Positions 1 to 8,865 of a DNA stretch of 64,000 nucleotides are shown here, piece by piece. The DNA comes from an uncultured Planctomycetota bacterium. Lineage in GTDB: Bacteria; Planctomycetota; Brocadiia; CAIUPP01. The position numbers and the translations under genes are program-made. Below the pieces are notes generated by a model. The model had not been told where the DNA came from. It saw only the letters and a program-made list of their open reading frames with translations, and searched no databases. The stretch covers positions 62,001-126,000 of the forward strand of contig CAIUPP010000010.1 in NCBI GenBank assembly GCA_903901045.1, read 5' to 3'. How positions within the stretch are numbered: position 1 is the first letter of the stretch; each line of letters starts with the position of its first letter.

Positions 1-701
1 GCGCGCCGCGCGGCCTCCAGCGCGCCGCGCCGGCTTTCATCGAGAATGCGCGCCGCCGCGGGGTGGCCGGGGTGCATCTCCAGAATCTCCTGCGCGTGGT
101 CCCCCGCGCGGAGGAAATCCGCCTCCTTCATCGCGCCCGCCGCGCGCCAGAGCGCCCAGCCAACCCGCGCCCTGTCCAGCAGCGGCACAGCGCCATCCGC
201 CTTCTCGTAGTGGACATCCCGCCCCTGAAGCTCGCGCTCGATCAGCATCAGCAGCCGCGCCATGAAGTAGTCGGAATCCGGCAGATTGGCGGGGTCCAGT
301 TTCAGCGGAGCGGAAGCCTCCCCATCCTCCCAGTCGTTCAGGAGCGCCAGACCCCGCGCGAGGTCGTTTTCCGGGCTCAGGCTCAGCACGCGGGCGAACT
401 CGCCGCGCGCGGCGGCGTGGTCCGCGCGGTCGAACTGCACGCGCCCTGCCATGAGGTGAAACGCGGGGCTGTCCGGGCGCGCATCCAGCGCTCTTTGCAG
501 CGGAGGAAGCGCCTCGTCGAACTGCCCCATCTCCGTCAGCACAACGGCGAGGTGCAGGTTCGCCACGGCATGCTCCGGCGACAGGCGAACCGCCTCCGTC
601 AGGCACTCCAGCGCCTGCTCCGGCCTGTGCGCAGCCTCCAATTCAACCGCCCTGCGCACCAGCCCATCGACCGCTTCAACGCCCTGTTCCTGCGTCTCCA
701 A
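1..701 (-). CDS. TPR-repeat protein, C-terminus cut by window edge
   Basis: The reading frame stays open from a TTG codon at 701 to the left edge, giving at least 233 residues. The TTG start is chosen because a GGAGG ribosome binding site lies five bases upstream. The protein shows repeated helical TPR pairs, for example the segment beginning HRPEQALECL and the one reading GQFDEALPPL. No signal peptide or membrane segment is visible. TPR proteins act as protein-protein scaffolds; no partner can be named here. The small membrane-anchored protein upstream reads the same way and may be co-transcribed. Confidence 0.72.
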   Translation of the reverse strand, partial: METQEQGVEAVDGLVRRAVELEAAHRPEQALECLTEAVRLSPEHAVANLHLAVVLTEMGQFDEALPPLQRALDARPDSPAFHLMAGRVQFDRADHAAARGEFARVLSLSPENDLARGLALLNDWEDGEASAPLKLDPANLPDSDYFMARLLMLIERELQGRDVHYEKADGAVPLLDRARVGWALWRAAGAMKEADFLRAGDHAQEILEMHPGHPAAARILDESRRGALEAARR

Positions 702-720
702 GAACGCCTCCGATCGAAAG

Positions 721-1173
721 TTATTTCTCAAATATTGGCGAAGGCGGGGACACCCTGTCTGACTCCGGCCATGGGTTCAGTACGTTGAGGCTCTTCCCCG
801 TCGATACGCTATCAGTACCAGCAGGGTTTGTCAAAAGAGTGCCTTCTTTGAGTTTCGCTGAGACCTCCGGCGGCAGTCCGGTCAGTTCCGTCCAGTAGAC
901 TACGTATCGCGTCCTGTCTTTGCTCAAACGGATGACGCCGAAAAGGTCCCCAGACTCCAAGTACGCACGGGTCGGACTGCAGCCCACGAATGTTGTCCAC
1001 GAGGCGCTGTTCACTTGTCCAAGCGCGTTCGCCTTTTTCAGAAAGTCCTCTGCGGAAACGTGCCGGATACTGGTCCCCGCACAACCGGCCAGGGAGATGC
1101 ACGACAGAATGAACCCAACCACTGCGCAGGACACACCTGCGATAATTACGGTCCATTTTCTCATGCGAGCCAC
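721..1173 (-). CDS. Small membrane-anchored hypothetical protein, possible lipoprotein
   Basis: This 150-residue protein is not recognised as any named family. It starts at GTG 1173, four bases after a good AAGGAGAG site. Residues about 9-30 form one hydrophobic segment ending in LAGC, which resembles a lipobox, so it may be a lipoprotein facing the periplasm. The rest is soluble and mixed alpha/beta in character, with a YVVYWTEL segment. It sits just upstream of the TPR gene on the same strand, 19 bases apart. Confidence 0.6.
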   Translation of the reverse strand: MARMRKWTVIIAGVSCAVVGFILSCISLAGCAGTSIRHVSAEDFLKKANALGQVNSASWTTFVGCSPTRAYLESGDLFGVIRLSKDRTRYVVYWTELTGLPPEVSAKLKEGTLLTNPAGTDSVSTGKSLNVLNPWPESDRVSPPSPIFEK

Positions 1174-1194
1174 ATGACTCTCCTTGAGGTTGCG

Positions 1195-1239
1195 CTATAG
1201 CTCAAACACAATCCCCGCATACCCCGCGGCGCGCCGGTG
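1195..1239 (-). pseudogene. Decayed duplicate of the 3-prime end of the MEMO1-family gene
   Basis: Read on the minus strand this stretch encodes RRAAGYAGIVFEL followed by TAG. The intact gene just upstream ends in DRAVGYAGLVFEK and a stop. The nucleotide match is also clear: CTCAAACACAATCCCCGCAT at 1201 against CTCAAACACAAGCCCCGCAT at 1338. It is a short tail-only remnant, most simply left by a local duplication or a recombination that replaced the gene end. Confidence 0.55.
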
Positions 1240-1252
1240 CTCGCAGTTTCAA

Positions 1253-1273
1253 CTGTCGACAAATTGTCGACAG
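1253..1273. promoter_or_regulatory. Perfect 21-bp palindrome
   Basis: Two 10-base arms, CTGTCGACAA and TTGTCGACAG, flank a single A. It lies between the end of the MEMO1-family gene and the small membrane protein gene, about 80 bases upstream of the latter's start. There is no T tract, so it looks like a dimeric repressor operator rather than a terminator. The regulator is unknown. Confidence 0.4.
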
Positions 1274-1331
1274 TCCAACCCCGTCCTCGGTTTTCATGCG
1301 GACTTTCATCCTGAACCAGTTCCGCCTCCCG

Positions 1332-2207
1332 CTATTTCTCAAACACAAGCCCCGCATACCCCACAGCGCGGTCCGGCTCTTCTTCACCCATCACATCCGC
1401 GCTGGTGATGTACTCCAGCAGACGCCCGCGCCGGGCGCCGAGGGCGCGCGCGGCGGCCACGGCGGCGGCGAGCGCCCCCGCGCCGCAGGCGTTGTGATGC
1501 TCCTCCGCCTCCGGCACGATCTGCTCCGCCCTCAAATCCAGCGCAAGCTGAATGACGCGTTGGTCGTTCGCGCGCATCCACGGCATCGCCTCGGCGGGCT
1601 CGCCGCGGAACGTAAGCCCGTACCCCATCCCGTAGTGAGTCAGGTCCGTGCTGGCAACGGCCACCACGGCTGTTTTCTCGCGCGCCATCACGGCGGCCAC
1701 GACCTCCCCCACACGCGCCGCCTCGGCGGTCGGCGGGACGGCGATCGGCAGAATGGTCGCCTGGGGGGAGAGCGACTGGATAAATGGAATCTGCACTTCG
1801 ATGGAATGCTCCCCCTCGTGCGCGGCGGCGGATGAGAGGATCACTCCCCCCGATTCCTCCAGGATGGCGGCGGCGAGCGCTTCGTTGACCCCCACCGCTC
1901 CGAGCGGGCTGCTCCATGCCCCCGAGGGGAAGAGCGAGGGCCCGCGCACGCCGTGATGGTGGACCGCGCCGAAGAGGATGTACGTCGCCGGGGCCGCGCG
2001 TTCGGCGAGCGAAACGAAGACCTTGGCGGCCGTCGGGCCGGAGAAGACCCAGCCGGCATGCGGAACCGCCCCCCCCACCAGCGCCCCGAGGTCCGAGGGA
2101 GACTTATAGCCGCCGACCGCTTCCCGGACGGCGCGCGTGAGTTGCGCGGCGGAGCCTTCGTAGAACTGCCCCGCCACCACGGGCCGGCGGAGTGCCTTCT
2201 GCTTCAT
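1332..2207 (-). CDS. MEMO1 family protein (AmmeMemoRadiSam system protein B type)
   Basis: This 291-residue protein belongs to the MEMO1/AmmeMemoRadiSam B family, metal-binding proteins related in fold to extradiol dioxygenases. Visible hallmarks are PHAGW around residue 49, the motif HEGEHSIEVQ at 130-139, STDLTHYG and a CGAGA segment near the C-terminus. A longer open frame continues upstream, but the start is placed at ATG 2207 because that ATG overlaps the stop of the preceding membrane-protein gene in an ATGA. In other genomes this family travels with an AMMECR1 protein and a radical SAM enzyme; neither is in this window. The biochemical role is not established. Confidence 0.85.
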   Translation of the reverse strand: MKQKALRRPVVAGQFYEGSAAQLTRAVREAVGGYKSPSDLGALVGGAVPHAGWVFSGPTAAKVFVSLAERAAPATYILFGAVHHHGVRGPSLFPSGAWSSPLGAVGVNEALAAAILEESGGVILSSAAAHEGEHSIEVQIPFIQSLSPQATILPIAVPPTAEAARVGEVVAAVMAREKTAVVAVASTDLTHYGMGYGLTFRGEPAEAMPWMRANDQRVIQLALDLRAEQIVPEAEEHHNACGAGALAAAVAAARALGARRGRLLEYITSADVMGEEEPDRAVGYAGLVFEK

Positions 2208-3208
2208 CCCTGCCTCCCCGCCTCCGCGGGCGCCGGTGCGGCGGCGTCGGCAAAGTCCCCCATCGCCAGCAAGGCCTGAATGTGGATCACGAGCGCGACG
2301 CCGAGGAAAACATAGCCGCTGTTGCCGGAGAAACCATGCCCAGCGATGACGGCGGCTGTTCCGTACAGGATAAGGATCGCCTGCGAGAGGCTCAGCGCCA
2401 CGGCGCGCTTCCTGAGCCCGAGCCGCAGGAATCCCAAGGCCGGCCAGAGGAGAACCTCCGGGCGCAGCGCGGGGCCGGGCGCGCCATCGTCGTCGCTCGG
2501 CGGCGGCTCGATTCCCAGCAGCTCCGCACGGCTGTTGTTCTGGGCCTGCTGTTGGAGCAGTTTCATCGCGCGCTCGCGCCCGTCGCGGGAGGCCAGCCGG
2601 CATTCCCTGAATCGCCCCAGGACGCGCTTGAGCGATTCCCGCTCATACAGGCACAACGCCTGCGCGAGGAACTGGAGCGCTGATGTGGAGGGCCGGTCGG
2701 GGGATTTTCCTCCGCCGAGGGAGAGGCACATGGCGTTCACGTCATCGCGGGTTTTATCGCAAGCCGCCTGCCAGGCGTTTTCGAGATTCTCCGCATCCTG
2801 CGGTCCCAGCGTGAGCAGCGCCGCGAGGCTGAGATAGCCCTCGTTGCCGCGGAGAATGCGCCGCGTGGCGAGTTTCGCGTCCTTCGGGGAAGCGCCCGTC
2901 GCGCGCGCCGCCGCGGCGGCAATTTCCCCCTTTCCCGGCATCGCCATGAGCATCGGGCCGTGAAAATGCTCGACGACCGAGGCAATGACCCAGCGAACCA
3001 CGTACATGGCAATGAGCAGGCCGGCGAGTTGGACGGCGATGACGGCCAGCGAGGGGAAGGAGACCACCAGGATCGCGCCGCCGAACGCCAGCACGCTCCA
3101 GCCGAAAGTGTAAAGCACCCGCCGGAGGAGGCGCGACGAGGGCTCCACGATGCACTGCCCCATGGCGAGCAACAGCAGGACTGCAAGGAGTTCAACCGCG
3201 TGCTGCAT
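2204..3208 (-). CDS. Multi-pass membrane protein of unknown function
   Basis: The 334-residue product has about three N-terminal membrane segments (within residues 5-75), a long soluble middle rich in helices (about 85-240) and two C-terminal segments (about 265-315) before an Ala/Pro-rich tail. No family is recognised. It is translationally coupled to the MEMO1-family gene by a four-base ATGA overlap, so the two probably act together or at least are made in fixed ratio. Confidence 0.7.
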   Translation of the reverse strand: MQHAVELLAVLLLLAMGQCIVEPSSRLLRRVLYTFGWSVLAFGGAILVVSFPSLAVIAVQLAGLLIAMYVVRWVIASVVEHFHGPMLMAMPGKGEIAAAAARATGASPKDAKLATRRILRGNEGYLSLAALLTLGPQDAENLENAWQAACDKTRDDVNAMCLSLGGGKSPDRPSTSALQFLAQALCLYERESLKRVLGRFRECRLASRDGRERAMKLLQQQAQNNSRAELLGIEPPPSDDDGAPGPALRPEVLLWPALGFLRLGLRKRAVALSLSQAILILYGTAAVIAGHGFSGNSGYVFLGVALVIHIQALLAMGDFADAAAPAPAEAGRQG

Positions 3209-3259
3209 AAAGCTCTTGACCTTTCTCTTCAGGTGCGGCCACCGAGCGCACCAAGGTGG

Positions 3260-3354
3260 CGCGGGTTATCCAACCCGCGAATATTATGCGTTTCTTCCGC
3301 TTCCCTCTTTCCCGCGCTTGCGGCGCGGGACGCGGACTTGATAGTCCGCGCTAC
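3260..3354. repeat. Cluster of short REP-like palindromes
   Basis: Three hairpins lie side by side in the gap between two minus-strand genes: CGCGGGTT/AACCCGCG at 3260-3279, a CCCGCGC/GCGCGGG stem near 3311-3330, and GCGGACT/AGTCCGC at 3332-3349. A degenerate relative of the last one occurs inside the dnaE2 coding sequence near 23905. They are probably dispersed repeats that may also stop transcription downstream of pilT. Confidence 0.55.
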
Positions 3355-3367
3355 TTACGGCTTCGCC

Positions 3368-4465
3368 TCAGCGCATGCGCAGGTCGCCGCCGCGGACGAT
3401 GCCGCGCAGTTCCATGCGCAACTCCTCGGGGCTGTCGGCCGCCGCCAGCGCTTCCTCCTCGGTCACGACCCCCTCGTCGATCATCTGCTTCAGCGACTGC
3501 CCGAAAGTCTGCGTCCCGAAGTAGGCTCCGTCCCTGAGCGCACCGGGAATCTGGCGCGTCTTCCCCTGCTGCAGCAGCTCGCGCACCGTGGGGGTGCCGA
3601 TGAGCACCTCCACCGCGGGCATGCGCCCCGCCCCCGCGCGCAGCCGCAGCAACCGCAGGCTAATCGCCCCTTCAAGCACCATCGCCAGTTGCATCCGGAT
3701 GAGTTCCTGCAAATGCGGCGGGAAATAGCCCATGATGCGTTCGACCGTCTGCACGGCGTTGACGGTGTGCAGCGTGCTCAGGACGAGGTGCCCCGTCTCG
3801 GCGGCGTTGATGGACGCCTCCATCGTCTCTCGGTCGCGCATTTCGCCGATCAGGATCACATCCGGACTCTGGCGCACGCAATGCTTGAGGCCGGAGGCGA
3901 AGGATTGCGTATCGAGGCCGATTTCCCGCTGCTCGATCATGGAGAGCTTGTCCTCGTGGACGAACTCGATCGGGTCCTCGATGGTGACGACGTGCTTGCG
4001 GAAGTTCGTGTTGATGTAATCCACCATTGCGGCGAGGCAGGTGGACTTGCCGCTGCCGGCGACCCCGGTGACCAGCACCAGCCCGCGCTGGCGCGCGCAG
4101 AGTTTCTTGAGCTGCTCGACGGGGAGGTGGAGGTCGTCCAGCGAGGGAATCTTGCGCGGGATATGGCGGAACACGAAGCCCGCGAGCGCGCGCTGCCGGA
4201 AGGCGTTGACGCGGAACCGCCCCACGCCGGCGAGTTCATACGCAGCGTCCGCCTCGCCATCGTTGTCAAAAGCGGCGCGGTCGCGCTGGTCGAGAACGGA
4301 GCCGAGGAGGCGCGTCATATAAGCCTTGTCGAGCGGCGCGGCGGCATCCCCCGCGAGATGCCGGAGATTGCCATCGACGCGGATCGCCGGGGGCGCGCCG
4401 GTTTTGAGGAACAGGTCCGAGGCGCGTTCCTTCACCATCAATTCCAGCAGCGCGTTCAGTTCCAT
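3368..4465 (-). CDS. pilT: Type IV pilus retraction ATPase PilT/PilU family
   Basis: This 365-residue hexameric ATPase powers pilus retraction at the inner membrane in twitching motility and DNA uptake. The N-terminal PAS-like domain (about 1-100) precedes the ATPase core with Walker A GVAGSGKS (134-141), an Asp box around TIEDPIE, Walker B in VILIGEMRD and a His box STLHT. Length matches PilT/PilU. The start ATG follows GGGAGAAACC. No other pilus gene adjoins it, so PilT versus PilU cannot be settled. The preceding 270 bases carry dispersed repeats. Confidence 0.92.
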   Translation of the reverse strand: MELNALLELMVKERASDLFLKTGAPPAIRVDGNLRHLAGDAAAPLDKAYMTRLLGSVLDQRDRAAFDNDGEADAAYELAGVGRFRVNAFRQRALAGFVFRHIPRKIPSLDDLHLPVEQLKKLCARQRGLVLVTGVAGSGKSTCLAAMVDYINTNFRKHVVTIEDPIEFVHEDKLSMIEQREIGLDTQSFASGLKHCVRQSPDVILIGEMRDRETMEASINAAETGHLVLSTLHTVNAVQTVERIMGYFPPHLQELIRMQLAMVLEGAISLRLLRLRAGAGRMPAVEVLIGTPTVRELLQQGKTRQIPGALRDGAYFGTQTFGQSLKQMIDEGVVTEEEALAAADSPEELRMELRGIVRGGDLRMR

Positions 4466-4550
4466 GGTTTCTCCCGATTCTTCCCAATGACAACGTCAGT
4501 GTACTGCCGGGCTGCGTTCAGCGCAATGGCGCATATCCTAATTGCGAAGT

Positions 4551-4652
4551 CATTGCGAGGAGTTCCCCGCAACGCGGGGGACGACGCGGCAATCTTCCAT
4601 ATTTTCGTACTCCGTTGGGAAGTCCACAAAGCCGGGGGCGGCTGTGCCACAT
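4551..4652. repeat. Compound dispersed repeat (CATTGCGAG and GGCTGTGCCACAT types)
   Basis: Two short repeat units lie in tandem: CATTGCGAGG...GGCAATCTTCC at 4551-4598 and AGCCGGGGGCGGCTGTGCCA from 4630. Both units recur 650 bases away at 5280-5367 in the opposite orientation and swapped order. No gene is seen in 4466-4736. Confidence 0.6.
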
Positions 4653-4736
4653 GCGGCTCAGCTTTCTGTTGACAGGCCGTCGGGGGGATGATAGAAGGCT
4701 GGCTTGGCAAAGTAATGATCACTCTGGAATTGGAGC

Positions 4737-5159
4737 GTGAGTCCCCACGCTTCCATATTTCTCCTATTTCCTGTTTGCGACGGAGTTGCATACGTGAGCG
4801 GCCAATGGCCATCGCACAGAGTTCTCGGACTTACGAGCGGAATGCTAATAGCCATCGGCTTCGTTGGCCTGTGGCTCTGCAAGCATGTCCGGGAGCATCA
4901 GGGCATCACCGAGACTCAGTTCATGCAGACGGCGAGCGGAGGGGTTGCGGTCTGGTCGCTCTCGGCCTGTTTCGTCCTGGGGTTGCTCATTCTTTTCCCC
5001 ACTGCTCTCTATCTTCAAAGGCGAGCAGGCGTTCCGCTCCCTGGGCCGAACGTGCCCGGATGGGCTGCTCGGCCCTTGAGAATTGTAATGATTCTTGGAG
5101 TTTGCCTGCTGCTAATCATTCTTCTTGGCGTGGCAATGGCCAGTTTGTTTCATAAGTGA
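4737..5159 (+). CDS. Small three-helix membrane protein, unknown function
   Basis: The frame gives 140 residues from GTG 4737, but no clean ribosome binding site supports that start, and ATG 4839 (a 106-residue product) is an alternative. Hydrophobic segments lie at about 35-48, 71-93 and 113-136, linked by a basic loop after the second. Codon use in the last 100 residues looks coding. It is isolated between repeat blocks and is the only plus-strand gene in the first 12 kb, so it may be a recent or marginal gene. Confidence 0.5.
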   Translation: MSPHASIFLLFPVCDGVAYVSGQWPSHRVLGLTSGMLIAIGFVGLWLCKHVREHQGITETQFMQTASGGVAVWSLSACFVLGLLILFPTALYLQRRAGVPLPGPNVPGWAARPLRIVMILGVCLLLIILLGVAMASLFHK

Positions 5160-5279
5160 CCACGACGTGCAAGGCACAGTACCTACCCAGACAAGCCTCC
5201 TTCAATAGCCCCACAAGCGCGTATTTTCTCGACTCTTCTGTTGGCCATTTCCGTTATGGACAACGCTCACGGGAAACTT

Positions 5280-5367
5280 GAAGATTGCCACGGCCTTCGC
5301 TGCGCTCGGCCTCGCAATGACAATGGATGAATGGCATCTTATGTGGCACAGCCGCCCCCGGCTGTGC
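5280..5367. repeat. Second copy of the compound dispersed repeat, inverted
   Basis: GAAGATTGCC...CTCGCAATGAC at 5280-5321 and the GTGGCACAGCCGCCCCCGG unit near 5343 are reverse complements of the units at 4551-4652. The pair frames the small membrane protein gene at 4737-5159. Confidence 0.6.
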
Positions 5368-5375
5368 TGCATGAG

Positions 5376-7364
5376 CTACGGCCCAGGATTCACCCATGTC
5401 GACTCCGGCGAGAAGCGCCACCCCTGGTCGAACCACCCCGCGCAGAGGACGCCGTTGGTGGGGAAGAGCGTCTTGTCCTCGACTGCGTCCTTCGTGAAGA
5501 CAATGAAATCGGGCTGGAAGTCCAGCTTGTGATTGACGGACAGGCCGGCCCCCCAGGGCACGCCGTGCACGATCAGGACGTACCGCCTGGGGTTGAGCGG
5601 GTTCGGGTAAATGCACTCCACGCCGTGGTCGGCTATCGGGAAATGGTGCGGGCCGATAACGTAATCCCCCTGCTCGATCTTCAGCGGCAGCTTGTCCGCT
5701 ATCCGGGCAAACAGCTTGTTGGTGGCGGGTGTGCCGCAGATAATCAGGTTGTAGTCGGCAATATCTTTCTCGCTGACTTTCGAGTCGGCGCGGATGGGGA
5801 GCGGGCCGACTTTGAAAGCGCGCCAGTTGGACATGGCGTGGGACAACTCCTCGTGCGCGGCGGGAAGGGGCATGACGCAGCACCCCGCCCACTCCAGCAG
5901 CAACCGGGAAGCGTTGAACAGGTCCACCGACGCTCCATTCACGGAGGTGTCCGAGGGATAGACGATCAGGAACGGCCCATTGAACACATCGCGGATGGGG
6001 CCGCACATCCGGGCGCTCTTTCCGCCGGGCTCCGGGGCCGGGCCAAGTGTGACGACGAGCGCTCCATCCTCGCGCAGCGCGGGTTTCACATCCTTGCCGT
6101 TGACGGTGAGTTTCAGTCGCTTCGGGTCCGTCAGGGTGGGGATGGAGGGGCCGAGAACGACTTGCGCGGCGTTCTCCACTTTCAGATCGATGGCGTTGCG
6201 GCCGCTGACGGCGGCGTCGAGAGCCGCCATGCGCCCCCAGGTCTGAATCGACTCGATTTTCGCCCAATATGCGCCGGGGTACTTCAGCGTCATCGTGCGG
6301 AAGCTGATTTTCTCGGGCGGCTCAAGCACGCGGGCGGTTCGAAGGCATTCCAGGAACTTCGGGTGCGTGAAGCTGGGGCTCCAGGCGTCGTTATGCCCCG
6401 TGTCGGGAAGCTCGACGAACTGCACGTTCTGCCCCAGTTGCTTCAGCCGCTGCTCCAGCCGCTGCGACTGCCCGATTGACACGAGCGAGTCGTGCCCGCC
6501 GTGGAAGATCAGCACGGGGACATGGAGCAGGTTCGGGAGCAGTTCGCGCGCGTAATCGGCGTCGATCATCCCCTGCTTGAACGGGGGAAGGCTTTCCTTC
6601 TCCACGTTGACCCACTGGTAGTAATCGGCGCGCCCGGCGATGCCGATGAGGGCGGCGAAGCGGTCGGGATAGTGGCAGGCGATGGAGTACGCGCCGGAGC
6701 CCCCCATGGAGGCGCCGGACATGATGATGCGCCGGGGGTCCACGTTGTAATCGCGGCGGGCATACTCAATCGCCAGGAGAACGTCGGTCTCGCCGACCCC
6801 CATGAATTCCGTGTTGCGGCGGCCGAAGGGGAGGAGGAGAATCACCCCCTCCTTCTCGCAGACCTCCTGCAGGGTGGGACTGTATTGGAGGTCGATCCAG
6901 TTGGACGCGTCCAGCTCGGGATGGTAGCCATGCAGGAAGATCAGCAGCGGCCAGGTGCGCTTCGGATCGTAGTTCGTGGGCACGTAGAGCAGGTACGGCT
7001 CGGGGGAGCCGTCCATGGGAGCGATGTAGGCGCGCTCCTGGAAGCCGACGCCCGGCTCCACGCGGCGCTCCCCCCGCTCCAGCGACGCAATCGCCTTCTC
7101 CGCCTCCGCAAGGGATTTGTCGGTCTCTCGCGCCGTGTCGGTCCAGTAGGAGGAAACCCCGGCGATCTTGCGGAACGCCAGCCGGGCCTGCGCCAGTTGG
7201 CCGGGGCCGAAGCGCTCCGCCGGAGAAATCTGCTCCTCGGCGCGCGCCAGACGGGTCAGAAGAGCGTCGGTGCGCGCCTGGGTGGTCAGGGCAGGTTCGT
7301 CCGCGGCAATCGCGCAGGCGGCGAATAGGATCAGCGCCGCCGCGGGGATGAACGCAATGCGCAT
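5376..7364 (-). CDS. Secreted alpha/beta-hydrolase (prolyl-oligopeptidase/esterase-type)
   Basis: The 662-residue product starts at ATG 7364, where the upstream gene's stop and this start share a base in TGATG. Residues 1-21 form a signal peptide. A helical spacer (about 25-100) leads into an alpha/beta-hydrolase domain with the nucleophile in SGASMGGSG (Ser219), acid in HGGHDS (Asp292) and base in DTGHNDA (His324). LIFLHGYHPE supplies the oxyanion region. A second domain of about 330 residues follows and resembles the C-terminal halves of large secreted esterases. A periplasmic or extracellular carbohydrate esterase or peptidase is likely; the substrate is unknown. Coupling to an O-antigen-ligase-like gene suggests a glycan substrate. 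Confidence 0.75.
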   Translation of the reverse strand: MRIAFIPAAALILFAACAIAADEPALTTQARTDALLTRLARAEEQISPAERFGPGQLAQARLAFRKIAGVSSYWTDTARETDKSLAEAEKAIASLERGERRVEPGVGFQERAYIAPMDGSPEPYLLYVPTNYDPKRTWPLLIFLHGYHPELDASNWIDLQYSPTLQEVCEKEGVILLLPFGRRNTEFMGVGETDVLLAIEYARRDYNVDPRRIIMSGASMGGSGAYSIACHYPDRFAALIGIAGRADYYQWVNVEKESLPPFKQGMIDADYARELLPNLLHVPVLIFHGGHDSLVSIGQSQRLEQRLKQLGQNVQFVELPDTGHNDAWSPSFTHPKFLECLRTARVLEPPEKISFRTMTLKYPGAYWAKIESIQTWGRMAALDAAVSGRNAIDLKVENAAQVVLGPSIPTLTDPKRLKLTVNGKDVKPALREDGALVVTLGPAPEPGGKSARMCGPIRDVFNGPFLIVYPSDTSVNGASVDLFNASRLLLEWAGCCVMPLPAAHEELSHAMSNWRAFKVGPLPIRADSKVSEKDIADYNLIICGTPATNKLFARIADKLPLKIEQGDYVIGPHHFPIADHGVECIYPNPLNPRRYVLIVHGVPWGAGLSVNHKLDFQPDFIVFTKDAVEDKTLFPTNGVLCAGWFDQGWRFSPESTWVNPGP

Positions 7365-8803
7365 CAGGCCCCCCTCTTTGGCAAGGCAGGCTGTGGGGCC
7401 GGCGTCAGCGCGAACGCCAGGACGAGCGCGGTGGTTATGCCCACGCCCCGCACGAGGGGATCGGTGAAGACTCCTCCGACGAGGAAAGCGGCCAGGCTGC
7501 CGAGGACGCCGGCCGCCAGCCCGCGGTCGAATGAGGAGCGCTCGCTGAAGCAGGCCAGCGCGGCGGAGCGTCCCGCGCGCAGAAGCATCCAGCCGAACAG
7601 CAGGAGGAATGGCACCCCCACGCCCGCCCCCCACACCATATAGAAGCTCAGCGCGTCGGGCTCCATGAGGTTCTTCGCGTACTTCGGCATCTCGCCATAG
7701 TAAGGCCCGACTTTCTGCTGGTACGCGCCCGTCCCCACGCCGACCCATGGATTCTGCGACATCATGTTCAGCGCGACTTGCCACTCCTGATAGCGCTGGC
7801 TCCACTTCCACGCATAATCGGCTTCGTCGGGAATCTCCCCCGGCGACTCTACGGGCTGGCGCTCCATGATCCGCGCGCTGAGCGCCCTGCGCTTCGCGCT
7901 GAGGCGCTGCTGAGCGTCGGGGATCACTTCGTTGAACACCCCGTACGGGTCCGACGTGCGATAGAGCGCGACGGAGTCCAGAAGCACGTCGCTGTTCCTG
8001 CGGGGCAGATGCGGGAGCAATTGCGTGCAGAGCAGGAGCAGAGCGAGCCCCGTGGCGAGGAACCGGAAGCCGCCACGCAGCGCCGCGACGACCAGCAACC
8101 CGGCGCAGAGCGCGAGGAACGGCCCGCCGGCGAGGATGACGCAGAGCGCGCCGAGGAGCATCAGCGCCACGATGGCGCGCTGCCACCAATTATTGGAGAA
8201 AATCGCCACCCCCCAAATGAGCGGCAGTGCCAGCGCAAGGAACATGCCAAAGGTGTGGCGATCCGCAAACTTCGACCCAACCACCGCTGTGACCGGCCCG
8301 GAGGAACGGTACTGCATCAGCGCGGCGGCGACTGCGGCAACCACGGATAGCGCCAGCACAAAAAGCGCCCAGCGCCGCACCCGCTCGGAGCGGAATGCCT
8401 CCGCGAAGACCAGGTAGGCGACCAGGAAGTACTCGCAGAATTGAAGAATTTCCTTGAAACCGGATTTCGCCGCATTGCCGCAGGGAAGCCCCTCCCCTCT
8501 CGTTCGCCAGAGCAACGCCGCCAGCGACAGCGCCATCCATGCCGCAGCGAGGAGCGGGAGGGTGATCGGCGGCCATGAGAAGTCGAGCCGCCCGATGCGC
8601 CGGAAGATCCAGAGCAGGAAGCCAACCCCCAGCAGCAGGTCCGCCAGGGAGACGTACATCGTGGCGGAACCTTTCGGCCCGTGAAGGATATTGCACGACG
8701 CCTGCGTTCCGTGCACGAGCAGGGCGAAGAGAGCGATCCATTCCAAAGCGCCGGGCTTGCAGCCGCGGCCATCCCGCACCTCCAAAGCGGCAGGTTCGAT
8801 CAC
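7364..8803 (-). CDS. O-antigen ligase/polymerase-like membrane protein
   Basis: This 479-residue protein has about 11-12 membrane segments and a long periplasmic loop (about 265-360) containing WQVALNMMSQNPWVGVGTGA, the hallmark of the Wzy_C/WaaL-type superfamily. Members join or polymerise lipid-linked glycans on the periplasmic face. The start is GTG 8803 after AGAGGAGAG. It is the first gene of a tight pair with the secreted esterase. Ligase versus polymerase cannot be decided from sequence. Confidence 0.78.
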   Translation of the reverse strand: MIEPAALEVRDGRGCKPGALEWIALFALLVHGTQASCNILHGPKGSATMYVSLADLLLGVGFLLWIFRRIGRLDFSWPPITLPLLAAAWMALSLAALLWRTRGEGLPCGNAAKSGFKEILQFCEYFLVAYLVFAEAFRSERVRRWALFVLALSVVAAVAAALMQYRSSGPVTAVVGSKFADRHTFGMFLALALPLIWGVAIFSNNWWQRAIVALMLLGALCVILAGGPFLALCAGLLVVAALRGGFRFLATGLALLLLCTQLLPHLPRRNSDVLLDSVALYRTSDPYGVFNEVIPDAQQRLSAKRRALSARIMERQPVESPGEIPDEADYAWKWSQRYQEWQVALNMMSQNPWVGVGTGAYQQKVGPYYGEMPKYAKNLMEPDALSFYMVWGAGVGVPFLLLFGWMLLRAGRSAALACFSERSSFDRGLAAGVLGSLAAFLVGGVFTDPLVRGVGITTALVLAFALTPAPQPALPKRGA

Positions 8804-8865
8804 GCGCTCTCCTCTCTTGCGAAGAATATAATCCGACTCCGGCTGCCAGGTTTCCTATGGGCTTG

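Noticed and set aside
2960-4672. Long plus-strand open frame antisense to pilT
   Set aside because: It mirrors a clear PilT gene in high-GC DNA, has no ribosome binding site or recognisable domain, and its composition is typical of a shadow frame.
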